Shown piece after piece: positions 18,792 through 27,332 of a stretch of 64,000 nucleotides of DNA. Origin of the DNA: Actinomycetes bacterium (GTDB lineage Bacteria > Actinomycetota > Acidimicrobiia > Acidimicrobiales > Poriferisodalaceae); NCBI GenBank assembly GCA_024228575.1, contig JAAETH010000054.1, positions 1-64,000 on the forward strand. The letters run 5' to 3'. The position numbers and the translations under genes are program-made. Numbering within the stretch: position 1 is the first letter of the stretch; each line of letters starts with the position of its first letter. The notes under the pieces are model-generated. The model ran no database searches and was not told where the DNA came from. It worked only from the letters and a program-made list of their open reading frames with translations.

Positions 18792-18821
18792 TTGACGCGG
18801 CGGGTACCAAGTACCTAGTTT
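18792..18821 (+). promoter_or_regulatory. Candidate sigma70-type promoter for the EF-G-like gene
   Basis: TTGACG (18792-18797) and TAGTTT (18816-18821) are separated by 18 bp. This is a plausible vegetative promoter about 115 bp ahead of the EF-G-like start. It leaves a leader long enough to hold the stem-loop at 18850-18873. Confidence 0.4.
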
Positions 18822-18849
18822 CGGCGGACCGCCAGGGTTCAAGGTCTTT

Positions 18850-18875
18850 AGGCCCTGGGCGCCGGGAGGGCCTTT
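18850..18875 (+). promoter_or_regulatory. Leader stem-loop ahead of the EF-G-like gene
   Basis: AGGCCCT (18850-18856) pairs with AGGGCCT (18867-18873) around a 10-nt GC-rich loop and is followed by TT. It lies between the candidate promoter and the coding start at 18937. It could act as an attenuator or as the terminator of the cox operon, whose stop is 160 nt upstream. The T-run is short. Confidence 0.35.
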
Positions 18876-18936
18876 CGCGCTCAATGTCCGGGGACCGAGT
18901 ATTCATCGAACACGTACAGGGTTAGGAGCTCCGAAC

Positions 18937-20988
18937 ATGAGCGTCGACAAGGTTCGAAACATCGTCCTGGTAGGCCATTCCGGAAACGGGAAAACAAGCC
19001 TCCTCGAGGCGATGTTGTACCGAGCCGGGACGCTCAGTCGTGTTGGACGAATCGAAGACGGCACCACCGTCGGAGACCACGACATCGACGAGAAGGACCA
19101 CGGCCACTCCTTGGGCCTGTCGACCGCCGTCATCGACTGGAACGGCTACACCGTCAACGTTCTCGATACGCCCGGGCACGCCGACTACAAGGGTGATGCC
19201 ATCATGGCGATGGCTGCCGCCGACCTAGCTGTGTTTGTCATCGACGGGGTCGGTGGTGTGCAGTCCCAGGACACGGTCCTGTGGCGTCAGGCAGAGCAGA
19301 TGAAGCTGCCACGCATGATCTTCGTGAACAAGCTCGACAGGGCCAGGTCGTCGTTCGAGCGAACCCTGGGCGAGATTCACTCACATTTCGGAGCCCATGC
19401 CGATCCGGTCGAGTATCCGATCGGCTCCGAGTCGAGCTTCCACGGCATCACCGACCTCATCACCGACGAGGCGTTCCTATACGACAGCGGCAAGGCCACC
19501 AAGGCGCCGATTCCAGAGGACATGGTCGAGAAGGAACACGAGGAACACGAACACCTCGTCGAAGAGGTTGTCGAGTTCGACGATGAGGTGCTCGGCAACT
19601 ATCTCGAGGGAAACGAACCAACAGCGGAGGAACTCGAGCGCCTGCTGCACGACGCTCTCGACGCAGGCAGTGTCTTCCCCGTCCTGTGCGGCTCGGCCAC
19701 AGCTCCCATCGGTGCCGACCATCTGCTCGACATCATCTGCAAGGTTGGTCCTGCGCCCGGCGATCTCGGGCCCGAAATCGTCGAGGCCGACGGCGATGCC
19801 GAGGCGATCGAATACGACCCGGCGGGTGACGTCGTCGCACTCGTGTTCAAGACTCGCATCGACGACTTCCTCGGCCAGATCTCGTTCGTCAAGGTCATCG
19901 CAGGCACCATCAAGTTGAATGACGAACTGACCAACAGCCGAACGGGCGAGACCGAACGCATCCGCCAGATCGTCTCGCTGAACGGGGCAGATCATCGTTC
20001 GGTGCCCTCGGTCAGTGCCGGTCAGGTGGCCGCTGTCACAAAGCTCGACGGAACAGCGACCGGCGACACCCTTTCGGGTGGATCGCAGGTTGTGACCGTG
20101 TCGGCACCGACACTTCCGACGCCGGTGTACAGCATGGTGGTCAAGGTCACGCAGCCGTCGAACGAGGACCGACTCGCCTCAACCCTGCGCAAGCTGGTGA
20201 CCGAGGACCCGACCCTCGCCACCGGTTTCGATCCGACCACCCGCCAAACGACACTGTCGGGCGCAGGTGAGACCCACATCGCCGTGGCGATCGCACGCCT
20301 CGAGCGCGCTGGAGTCGACGTCGACTCGGAGCCGACCAGCGTCGAGTACCGCGAAACACTCACCCGCAAGGTCGAGGTCGAGGGCAAGTTCAAGAAGCAG
20401 AGCGGAGGCCATGGCCAGTTCGGCGTGGCAACCGTACGTTTCGAGCCGAGCCATCTGGGCGATGGGTTCGAGTTCGCCAGCGAGGTGACAGGCGGCGCCA
20501 TCCCCAAAAACCTCATTCCCGCCGTCGGCGCCGGCGTCGAGGAGGCGATGGGTCGCGGAGGCAAACACGGTTTCCCGGTAGTCGATCTGCGTGCCGTCTG
20601 CACCGACGGCAAGTACCACTCGGTCGACTCGTCGGAGATGTCGTTCAAGATGGCCGGCTCGTTGGCGCTCAGGGCAGCTCTCGAGAGTGTCGGGACCGTT
20701 GTTCTCGAGCCGGTCAGCGAGATGTTCGTCGATGTGCCCAATGCTCACCAGGGCGATGTACTGGGCGATCTCAATTCGCGGCGTGGACAGGTGCTGGGTG
20801 CAATACCCGACGGGGCGAACGTTTCGATCCACGCCTATGTGCCCACATCGGAAGTGCAGCGATACGCGATCGATCTGCGCTCCATGACCGGCGGAACGGG
20901 CTCGTTCGAGATCGACCACCACGCGTATCAGCCGGTGCCCGGTGCCATCCTCGACAGGGTCCTGGCCGAAGCCTCGAAGGCCACCTAG
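18937..20988 (+). CDS. Elongation factor G-like translational GTPase (EF-G2 type)
   Basis: 683-aa GTPase with full EF-G architecture. The G domain has a P-loop reading GHSGNGKTSL (residues 13-22) in place of GHIDAGKTT, with G3 DTPGHADY and G4 NKLD. A beta-barrel (about 280-370), domain III, domain IV with SGGHGQFGVATV, and domain V follow. The altered P-loop identifies the actinobacterial EF-G-like paralogue (FusA2 type), whose role is not settled; many members do not replace canonical EF-G. The ATG at 18937 has AGGAG about 9 nt upstream. It is monocistronic, with its own leader. Confidence 0.9.
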   Translation: MSVDKVRNIVLVGHSGNGKTSLLEAMLYRAGTLSRVGRIEDGTTVGDHDIDEKDHGHSLGLSTAVIDWNGYTVNVLDTPGHADYKGDAIMAMAAADLAVFVIDGVGGVQSQDTVLWRQAEQMKLPRMIFVNKLDRARSSFERTLGEIHSHFGAHADPVEYPIGSESSFHGITDLITDEAFLYDSGKATKAPIPEDMVEKEHEEHEHLVEEVVEFDDEVLGNYLEGNEPTAEELERLLHDALDAGSVFPVLCGSATAPIGADHLLDIICKVGPAPGDLGPEIVEADGDAEAIEYDPAGDVVALVFKTRIDDFLGQISFVKVIAGTIKLNDELTNSRTGETERIRQIVSLNGADHRSVPSVSAGQVAAVTKLDGTATGDTLSGGSQVVTVSAPTLPTPVYSMVVKVTQPSNEDRLASTLRKLVTEDPTLATGFDPTTRQTTLSGAGETHIAVAIARLERAGVDVDSEPTSVEYRETLTRKVEVEGKFKKQSGGHGQFGVATVRFEPSHLGDGFEFASEVTGGAIPKNLIPAVGAGVEEAMGRGGKHGFPVVDLRAVCTDGKYHSVDSSEMSFKMAGSLALRAALESVGTVVLEPVSEMFVDVPNAHQGDVLGDLNSRRGQVLGAIPDGANVSIHAYVPTSEVQRYAIDLRSMTGGTGSFEIDHHAYQPVPGAILDRVLAEASKAT

Positions 20989-21012
20989 CCCGACTCGACC
21001 GGGAGCACGCTA

Positions 21013-21333
21013 TCAGCACCTCATGGGGGGTGTACCACCGGTCGCAGGCGGTGAAGGATGCGATCGGCGCGATCCAAGGGCCGAGCGTCCCAAGAGCATG
21101 GCGACTCCCGTTGGAGACGGGATGAACCCGAGGTGGATGGGATTGTGTGTGAAGCCGATGGCACCGTCGACGATGAGGATGTCCGGGTCAACGACACCTC
21201 CGGTGGCCTTCAACCACACAGAGGCGGTCCCAACGATGGGACCGAACACGCTGAGTGCTATTGCGAATACCAGGCAGATTCTGTGGAACCCATCCAGTTC
21301 TTGTCCGAAGGTGCTCGTGGTCGACTCCAACAC
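21013..21333 (-). CDS. Hypothetical small protein with one membrane segment
   Basis: 106-aa frame starting at GTG 21333. Residues about 18-40 form a hydrophobic stretch (LVFAIALSVFGPIVGTASVW) suitable for a transmembrane helix or uncleaved signal. The rest is polar with no motif I recognise. Third-position GC is fairly high over the middle of the frame, which favours coding. An overlapping plus-strand frame exists, so it could be spurious. If not real, 20989-21335 is a 347-bp gap in which I see nothing else. Confidence 0.4.
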   Translation of the reverse strand: MLESTTSTFGQELDGFHRICLVFAIALSVFGPIVGTASVWLKATGGVVDPDILIVDGAIGFTHNPIHLGFIPSPTGVAMLLGRSALGSRRSHPSPPATGGTPPMRC

Positions 21334-21335
21334 CC

Positions 21336-21833
21336 ATGAGGCTGGCGCACAAACTGTTCAGAACCGGCGGTAGAACCGAGAGCGAGATCGCCGTCGATCG
21401 TTTAGGTCTCGGCGACGAAGTCTCGGTGATGGGTCCCGATCGAGCGCTGCGGCGCTTTCGCCTGCAGTCCGTTCGCAGGAGGCCCGAGGCCGTCGAGAGG
21501 TGCTTCGTCGAGATCGATGCCGATGGGATGGTCGCCGTCGGGGTCCAGGCTTCGACGACCGACGGCGGAACTGTCGACCTGTTGGCCGCGCCAGCGTTGA
21601 GAGTGTGGACCTACACAGGGTTCGCTGCCGAATCTCGTTTCGCGAGCCGTAGCGAGGTTGTTGCGATGGATGGGGTCGAGACGGTGCCTCTGAGCGACTG
21701 GCTCGGCAAGGAATGTGGACTCGTCGATTGGAGCGAACAGGTCGCGAACACGAGCCACATCTACGCCTCCGTGATGCCAGACGAGTTCTACTACGAACAT
21801 CTGCGCTCGGCGCTCGCCGCTCGATTCGTGTGA
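21336..21833 (+). CDS. Hypothetical protein
   Basis: 165-aa protein from ATG 21336. No family recognised. It has alternating short strands (DEVSVMGPDRALRRFRLQSV, then FVEIDADGMVAVGVQAST), suggesting a beta-rich N-terminal half, and a C-terminal helical half ending DEFYYEHLRSALAARF. There is no signal peptide or membrane segment. It lies just upstream of the chemotaxis-like genes but with a 196-nt gap, so functional linkage is uncertain. Confidence 0.6.
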   Translation: MRLAHKLFRTGGRTESEIAVDRLGLGDEVSVMGPDRALRRFRLQSVRRRPEAVERCFVEIDADGMVAVGVQASTTDGGTVDLLAAPALRVWTYTGFAAESRFASRSEVVAMDGVETVPLSDWLGKECGLVDWSEQVANTSHIYASVMPDEFYYEHLRSALAARFV

Positions 21834-22029
21834 TATCGGCTACCGGAAGCTGACCGTCACGGCTACATCTCGAAGAGAGTCGGCCGACGGTACCAGGAGT
21901 GGGACGACTACTGGGTGTGGCAATGGGCGATGGTGTTCGGAGTTGTCTAGCGGAGTCGCGTGAAGCGATCGATGCCGTGGATGACGACAGAAGACACCGA
22001 TGAGGTCCTGGTTCTGCGATTCCGGCGAA

Positions 22030-22437
22030 ATGATCCGACCAGGCAAGGCGATCGTCGTCGACGATTCCCGAGCGATGCGACTGCTGATCGGGCGTGCCCT
22101 CAGGAACCTGGGTTTCACCTCATTCGAAGCGGCCGATGGTTTCGAAGCGCTGCACTTGCTCGAAGTCGAGGGTGACATCTCGGTGATGCTCGTCGACTGG
22201 AACATGCCCACGATGAGTGGGCTCCACCTGATTCGCCGAGTGCGTGACCAGAAGCGATGGGGTGAAGTTCCGATCATGATGGTCACTTCAGAGACAGATC
22301 CGGATCGGGTCACGGAAGCTCTCGAGGCCGGCGCTGATGAATACCTGACGAAGCCGTTCGACTCGTCCATGTTGTCGGGCAAGCTCGAGCTGATGGGTTT
22401 CAAGATTCCCAGAGATCAGACCTACGTGGTGATCTGA
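22030..22437 (+). CDS. CheY-like single-domain response regulator
   Basis: 135-aa receiver domain with no output domain. It has the acidic pocket (VVDDS), phospho-acceptor Asp in VMLVDWNMPTMSG, the Thr/Ser switch in MMVTSE and the invariant Lys in YLTKPF, so it should be phosphorylatable. ATG 22030 (MIRPGKAIVVDDS) starts close to the first beta-strand. It is the first of a group with a CheR/MCP-like fragment, a second CheY and a CheX-like protein. No CheA kinase is present in the window, so the phosphodonor is unknown. Confidence 0.88.
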   Translation: MIRPGKAIVVDDSRAMRLLIGRALRNLGFTSFEAADGFEALHLLEVEGDISVMLVDWNMPTMSGLHLIRRVRDQKRWGEVPIMMVTSETDPDRVTEALEAGADEYLTKPFDSSMLSGKLELMGFKIPRDQTYVVI

Positions 22438-22438
22438 G

Positions 22439-22798
22439 GTGGAGCTGTCGCCCGACGATCACCAGTACGTACGCGGCTTCATAGAAGCCAGGACGGGCAT
22501 CAGGGTAGACCCGACGAAGGGCTACCTGATCGGCTATATCTCCTTGTTCGACGACTTCAAGGCCGCGGCGCGCGGCTTGTCCACTCACTTCGGTACGGTC
22601 CGTGGCAGCGACGTCGAGACCACGGTGGATGTTGGTGGGATGGTCGACAACGAGGAGCTACTCGTCGTTGCCGCGTCCAGCGAATCCACCGCTGGGAACA
22701 TCGGTCAGCTGACCGGCTCGATCGACGATATGACCGGCGCCATCCGTGACATCGACCGTCGCAAAGCGAGCGGCTCAGACCGCCCATGGCACTTGTGA
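22439..22798 (+). pseudogene. Chimeric chemotaxis remnant (CheR N-terminus joined to MCP-like helix)
   Basis: 119-aa frame from GTG 22439, one base after the CheY stop. Residues 1-31 (LSPDDHQYVRGFIEARTGI..) match the N-terminal helical domain of CheR methyltransferases, but the SAM-binding domain is missing. After about residue 60 the frame resembles an MCP signalling helix (VVAASSESTAGNIGQLTG, DDMTGAIRDI) and then stops. This looks like two genes fused and truncated by deletion. The 187 nt that follow contain no convincing gene, only in-frame scraps. The MCP assignment is inference by pattern. Confidence 0.55.
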
Positions 22799-22985
22799 AC
22801 GCACGGCCGCCGTGGTTGCGGTGGCCGACAACATGCGCTCGTTTGTCGGCCTGAACGCGGCCTCGACTCTTGCCTCTGCTGGAGGCAGCAGCCATTGAGC
22901 GGTCAAGAATGCCCTTGCGAGCCTCAACGTTTTGGATCAGGTTCCGATGGAGCTGTGTGCACAACTCTCAGGCGGAGGACGAACA

Positions 22986-23348
22986 GTGAACGTGATCATC
23001 ATCGACGACAGCTCAGTCATGCGAAAGCTGGTTCGTCGGGGACTCAGGCAGGCCGGCTTCAGCGGTCTCGAAGTAGACGAGGCCGAGGACGGGCTCGCCG
23101 GTCTGGAGCAACTTCGGACAGGGCGCTACGACGTCGCCCTGGTCGACTGGAACATGCCGAACATGAATGGCATCGAGATGCTTGAAGCCGCGCAGGCCGA
23201 GGGACTCGACGTCAAGGTCGGCTTCATCACGTCGGAGTCGACCGACGCGATGCGTGCCCGCGCTTCGACCGCTGGCGCATCGTTTTTTGTAACCAAGCCA
23301 TTCACACCCGAGTCGCTTCAAGATGCGCTCGGTTCAACCCTGGGGTGA
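22986..23348 (+). CDS. CheY-like single-domain response regulator
   Basis: 120-aa receiver domain with acidic pair IIDDS, phospho-acceptor Asp in VALVDWNMPNMNG, switch Ser in FITSES and Lys in FVTKPF. GTG 22986 is the chosen start because GGAGG lies 7 nt upstream; the frame continues upstream without a better site. Its stop overlaps a GTG that could begin the CheX-like gene (GTGA), so the two are probably co-translated. It is closely similar in layout to the receiver at 22030. Confidence 0.88.
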   Translation: MNVIIIDDSSVMRKLVRRGLRQAGFSGLEVDEAEDGLAGLEQLRTGRYDVALVDWNMPNMNGIEMLEAAQAEGLDVKVGFITSESTDAMRARASTAGASFFVTKPFTPESLQDALGSTLG

Positions 23349-23353
23349 CAACC

Positions 23354-23785
23354 ATGGACTATCCAGTTCCACATGAAATACAGTCCCTGCTCGCGGATCT
23401 TGCTGGCAAGGATGTTGTCGTCGGTCTCAACTCTGAGTTCGATGCCAGCACCTGCGAAGGCAACGTGTACGAGTTCATCGACGATGATGACGTCATACAG
23501 TGTGTGGTCGCCACCGAGCGCCCGCTTGCGAACGCACTGGGTGCTTCACTCGCGATGCTTCCCGCTTCGCGATGCACGCCAGATGAGGACGATCCCGAGT
23601 TGCGCGAGTTCTACCGCGAAGTCGTGAACGTGGTGTCGGGCCTGATCAACAACATCAACCCGGTCCACATTCGCCTCGTTCCGGGCTCCGATGGCTACTC
23701 CGAATGGCCCGGGTACGAGAGTGCCATCTACTCGATCAAGGTCGGAGACTACGGCGAGGGCAACATCGCTTTCGCCACCGTCTGA
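23354..23785 (+). CDS. CheX/CheC-like phosphatase domain protein
   Basis: 143-aa protein resembling the CheC/CheX/FliY phosphatase fold. The helix REVVNVVSGLINN shows the Glu-x2-Asn-x3-Gly active-site pattern used to dephosphorylate CheY-P. It directly follows a CheY gene, so that receiver is the likely substrate. ATG 23354 has GGGGTGA at suitable spacing; a GTG at 23345 that overlaps the cheY stop would add three residues. A strong terminator follows at 23842. Confidence in the family is moderate because the protein is short. Confidence 0.65.
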   Translation: MDYPVPHEIQSLLADLAGKDVVVGLNSEFDASTCEGNVYEFIDDDDVIQCVVATERPLANALGASLAMLPASRCTPDEDDPELREFYREVVNVVSGLINNINPVHIRLVPGSDGYSEWPGYESAIYSIKVGDYGEGNIAFATV

Positions 23786-23841
23786 TCGCCCTGTAGGTGG
23801 CGCTTGCCACCGCCAGATGATCGTTCTTGTTCTGCCTCGCC

Positions 23842-23880
23842 GAACACACCTCACCTGCGGGTGGGGTGTGTTCACGTTTT
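23842..23880 (+). terminator. Rho-independent terminator after the chemotaxis-like genes
   Basis: A 14-bp stem (23842-23855 with 23860-23873, one G-U wobble) has a 4-nt loop and is followed by ACGTTTT. It is the strongest intrinsic terminator in the window. It ends the CheY/CheX transcript and isolates the ABC transporter gene that starts only 40 nt later. Confidence 0.8.
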
Positions 23881-23919
23881 GGGGCAAACGACCCCTCCGA
23901 AGAGTGAGATGATGGGGCC

Positions 23920-24858
23920 ATGGCACCCGTCTTGTCCTGTCGAGGTTTGGTCAAACGTTTCGGCGAGCGCACAGCCGTCGACCAGGTCGGATTTGAGGTG
24001 TCGAAGGGCGAGACATACGGCCTGCTGGGTCCCAATGGAGCGGGGAAGACGACCACGATCTCGATGATCTGTGGCCTGCTGGCCGGCGATGCCGGAACGG
24101 TGCAGATCGATGGGTTCGACATCGCCTCGGATCCCAAGGCCGCCAAGTCTGCTCTCGGATTTGTGCCACAGGATCTCGCCTTGTACCCCGATCTGACCGG
24201 AGCCGAGAACCTGACCTTCTTCGCCAGACTGCACGGCATCTCCGGCAAGCGCCTCGAGTCGAGGGTCGGATCGGTGCTCGATGTCGTCGGTCTGGCAGAC
24301 CGGCGAGACGATCGGACCGAAGACTATTCCGGTGGCATGAAGAGGCGGCTCAACATCGGGGTGGGCCTGTTGAACGAGCCGAAACTACTGATCCTCGACG
24401 AGCCGACGGTCGGGGTCGACCCTCAGAGCCGCACCGCCATACTCGACAGCGTCGAAGCGTTGGGAGGCACCGGTATGGCGGTCGTGTACACGACCCATTA
24501 CATGGAGGAAGCCGAACGTCTCTGCGATCGCCTCGCGATCATGGATCAGGGCAAGATGATCGCTGAAGGGACCCGTCGCGAGCTTGTCGAGAAGGTCGGA
24601 GACAACGATCGAATCCGGCTGCGGATCGTTGGCGACGGTGAAGGGGCGTCGCGGCTGCTCGACGACATCGACGGAGTGGTCTTCGCCACGGCAGCCGACG
24701 GCATGGTCGAGGTAGCGTGTCGCAGCGCCCACACCTTGTTGCCGTCGGTGGTCGCCGCAGTGGGCCAGGCAGAGGCACGAATCGAATCGGTCGAACTGAT
24801 CGAACCCGACCTCGAATCGGTGTTTCTCGCCCTGACGGGCAAGGCTCTCCGCGACTGA
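23920..24858 (+). CDS. ABC-2 type exporter, ATP-binding protein
   Basis: 312-aa DrrA/CcmA-like ATPase. Walker A GPNGAGKTT (residues 37-45), Q-loop FVPQDLALYPDLT, signature YSGGMKRR, Walker B LLILDEP and an H-loop His in YTTHYMEEAE are all present, so it should hydrolyse ATP. The C-terminal extension (about 220-312) is the DUF4162-type tail of drug/lipid exporters. Its partner permeases are probably the two genes at 24916-27254, which run the other way and converge on it, an unusual layout. The start ATG lies 40 nt after the terminator at 23880, so the promoter must be very close. Confidence 0.92.
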   Translation: MAPVLSCRGLVKRFGERTAVDQVGFEVSKGETYGLLGPNGAGKTTTISMICGLLAGDAGTVQIDGFDIASDPKAAKSALGFVPQDLALYPDLTGAENLTFFARLHGISGKRLESRVGSVLDVVGLADRRDDRTEDYSGGMKRRLNIGVGLLNEPKLLILDEPTVGVDPQSRTAILDSVEALGGTGMAVVYTTHYMEEAERLCDRLAIMDQGKMIAEGTRRELVEKVGDNDRIRLRIVGDGEGASRLLDDIDGVVFATAADGMVEVACRSAHTLLPSVVAAVGQAEARIESVELIEPDLESVFLALTGKALRD

Positions 24859-24915
24859 GCCTGTGGGAACCCGCAAGTAGTCTCGTGGCAGGCACCAGGT
24901 TGTGCTTCGGTGGGT

Positions 24916-26076
24916 CTACCGGGTTCGCAAGACGCGGGACATGAGGGCTGTCGAGATGGCCAGGAGGCCTGCTCCGTAGAGGGCCAGGACGGCCAATTCG
25001 GTGGTGATGTCGCCGAGACCACCGCCGCGCTGGATCAGTTCGGCGAAGGCGTCGTTGGCCCAGGCATGAGGGGTGAAGTGGGCGATCTTGCTCATGGTCG
25101 GGGAGAAGAATTCGAGCGGCACCATGCAGCCGCCCATGGCGGCGAAACCGAGCCCGATGAACACCCCCGTTGCGCCGGCCTGAGCGTCGTTCGAGAACAC
25201 CGAGCCCATCACCATTGCGGCACCGGTGCCGACGACCGAGAACAACAGGACGATCGCGATCGCCGCGGGCCAGTTGCCGAAGCCGGCGCCGAACAGTAGA
25301 GCCGAGGCGATGATGATGAACAGGCCCTGGGACGCAGCGACAAGGAAGCGCCCGAGAGTCACACCCGCGAGGAATTCGCCGATGGATGTCGGGGTCGACA
25401 ACACCCGATGGGCGATCCCCAGTTGACGGGTCTGGATCAGTGCTGTCGCAGCTGTCAGCCCGGTCAGGAAGGTGAACAGCACCAGTTCCTGGGCGGCGAG
25501 GAAACCCCGACCTCCCGCCGCTTCGGGTTTGCCGAAGTCGGGGCCGACAATCTCCACCGTGGTCTGGGGCGCGGCGCTTGCCGTCCGCTCGGCTGCAGCC
25601 AGGCCATCGGCGAGGCTGGCGAACCCCTCATCGGCGACAAATCGGGCCGCGGTCAGTTCCCTCGACCTGGCCGAGATGACCTCGGAGACCAAACCCTGCA
25701 CCTGGATCCCGCCGGTGTCGGGAACGCTGACGTACTCGATACGCGCCGTCCCACCGGTCTCGATCTGCTCGTCGTAGTCGTCCGGAATGATGACACCGGC
25801 GTTCAGCTCGTCTCGCCGAAGGGCTTCCAGCAGGTCGGCGGAGGTGTCGAAGGCCTCGACCGAGGCACCCTCGATTGCGAGCAGGTCGGATCGCAGCTCC
25901 GAGCCCTGGGCGGAGTCCGAGCCGCCCACAACTCCGAGCCGGGGTTTGGTGTCCGCCACCAGCGACCCCAGAACGAGGATGAGGACGAGTGGTAGGGCGA
26001 GAAAGAAGAAGAAGTTGACCCGTTCGCGGAACAGACGTCGCAAGTCGATCAGGGCGATGGCGATGATCTTCCTCAT
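24916..26076 (-). CDS. ABC-2 type transporter permease
   Basis: 386-aa permease of the ABC2_membrane_3 type. One N-terminal membrane helix (FFFFLALPLVLILVLGSLV, about 23-41) is followed by an extracytoplasmic domain of about 170 residues and five to six C-terminal helices including ALLFGAGFGNWPAAIAIVLL. It would form the transmembrane pore for the ATPase at 23920. The ATG at 26076 overlaps the stop of the upstream permease by 4 bp, so a heterodimer is likely. Cargo is unknown. Confidence 0.88.
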   Translation of the reverse strand: MRKIIAIALIDLRRLFRERVNFFFFLALPLVLILVLGSLVADTKPRLGVVGGSDSAQGSELRSDLLAIEGASVEAFDTSADLLEALRRDELNAGVIIPDDYDEQIETGGTARIEYVSVPDTGGIQVQGLVSEVISARSRELTAARFVADEGFASLADGLAAAERTASAAPQTTVEIVGPDFGKPEAAGGRGFLAAQELVLFTFLTGLTAATALIQTRQLGIAHRVLSTPTSIGEFLAGVTLGRFLVAASQGLFIIIASALLFGAGFGNWPAAIAIVLLFSVVGTGAAMVMGSVFSNDAQAGATGVFIGLGFAAMGGCMVPLEFFSPTMSKIAHFTPHAWANDAFAELIQRGGGLGDITTELAVLALYGAGLLAISTALMSRVLRTR

Positions 26077-27254
26077 CGGGCGACCAATCGCCTCGACATC
26101 ACCAAGCCGGCGCCGCCGGCCACCACAGCAAACGCAAGCACAGCGACGATGTTCACCGCGATGTCGCCGAGTCCCTCACCGAAGGACAGGTCGCGGTAGC
26201 CGTCGAGCAGCCACCGGTGTGGTGTCAGCCGACTGGCCACATCGAGCAGTTTCGGGCCGATGGTGACGGGGAAGAAAGCGCCACCCAAAACGCCGAGAAC
26301 AACTGCCACGAGCGATGAAACCGAACTGGCCGATTGCGCCGTTTTTACGAGACCGGCGACAAACGAAACAATGCCCATCGCCGCCAGGACGCCGGCGATG
26401 GTCAGGATTGCCACCGGCAGTGGAGACCCCCACTCGGCGCCGAGCAACACGCTGGTGGCGATGATCAGTGCGGTCATGCTCACGATGCCGAGGACGAAGG
26501 CGGCGCCAATCTTTCCGAGAATGACTGCCGCCGGGCTGATCGGTGCGGCCAGGACCCGGGGAAGGGTGCCGTTGTCGCGTTCTTCGATGAGTCCGAGGAC
26601 ACCGAACTGCACGGTGAAGAACAAGAAGAAGACCGAGATGCCGACCGCGTAGTAGCTGGTGAAGTCGAAGGCTTCGCCATCGGCTTCCCCGAAGGCCAGC
26701 TCGACGGGCGAAGTCGTCTGTGCGGCTCGCTCTGACAGGGCGGGGATTTCGGCAGGAGAAGCACCGAGCGCAACGGCCGTTGCGATCGCAGCGCCTGTCG
26801 CGTCGACCGACGCGCCAAAACCTCGCGCTATCGCGGCAACTACCTCGGTACCGGTGGGTGAATTGGGGTTGGAGATGACGGTCAGTGCACCTCCGGTGCC
26901 CGACGTCACCGCGGCGGAGAATCCTTCCTCGATGACCAGAGCGGCAGCAACATCGCCATCGTCAGCGCTGGTCGCCGCCTCGTCGATATCGGCCATCGTT
27001 GTCAGGTTGATGACACCCTCGGCATCGAGGTCTTCGAGAGCACCGACGAACTCTGCCGCGACCTCGCCTCCGTCCTGGTCGACCACACCAACGCCGATGG
27101 AGAAATCGCCCTCGCCGATTCCCCCGAAACTATTGCTGAGGATCAGGGCGAGTCCCAGCGGAGCGATGACACCGATGATGTATGCGCTGCGGTCCCGGAT
27201 CCTCTGCTTGAGGTCCTTGCGAACGATGATGATCGCTGCGCGCAGGGTTGACAC
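26073..27254 (-). CDS. ABC-2 type transporter permease
   Basis: 393-aa paralogue of the downstream permease with the same plan: an N-terminal helix (YIIGVIAPLGLALILSN), an outer domain rich in Ala/Gly/Asp, then helices such as ISVFFLFFTVQFGVLGLI and ILTIAGVLAAMGIVSFVAGL. EERDNGTLPRVLAAPIS is the conserved cytoplasmic loop of NatB/YhaP-type permeases. It starts at 27254 and is translationally coupled to the second permease. Confidence 0.88.
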   Translation of the reverse strand: MSTLRAAIIIVRKDLKQRIRDRSAYIIGVIAPLGLALILSNSFGGIGEGDFSIGVGVVDQDGGEVAAEFVGALEDLDAEGVINLTTMADIDEAATSADDGDVAAALVIEEGFSAAVTSGTGGALTVISNPNSPTGTEVVAAIARGFGASVDATGAAIATAVALGASPAEIPALSERAAQTTSPVELAFGEADGEAFDFTSYYAVGISVFFLFFTVQFGVLGLIEERDNGTLPRVLAAPISPAAVILGKIGAAFVLGIVSMTALIIATSVLLGAEWGSPLPVAILTIAGVLAAMGIVSFVAGLVKTAQSASSVSSLVAVVLGVLGGAFFPVTIGPKLLDVASRLTPHRWLLDGYRDLSFGEGLGDIAVNIVAVLAFAVVAGGAGLVMSRRLVAR

Positions 27255-27332
27255 GTCGGTGATTGTAGGCGTTCGGTGGCCCCGACGAGACCGTGCGGTG
27301 GGTCTGGATTCTGAGGCCGCGTCCTGTGGTGT

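Noticed and set aside
21834-22029. Short plus-strand frame ending before the first CheY gene
   Set aside because: About 39 codons in line with the upstream gene after its stop (HGYISKRVGRRYQEWDDY segment). Interesting composition but no start codon and no homology known, so not called.
22799-22985. Gene between the CheR/MCP remnant and the second CheY
   Set aside because: Only stop-interrupted fragments in all frames; treated as debris of the eroded locus.
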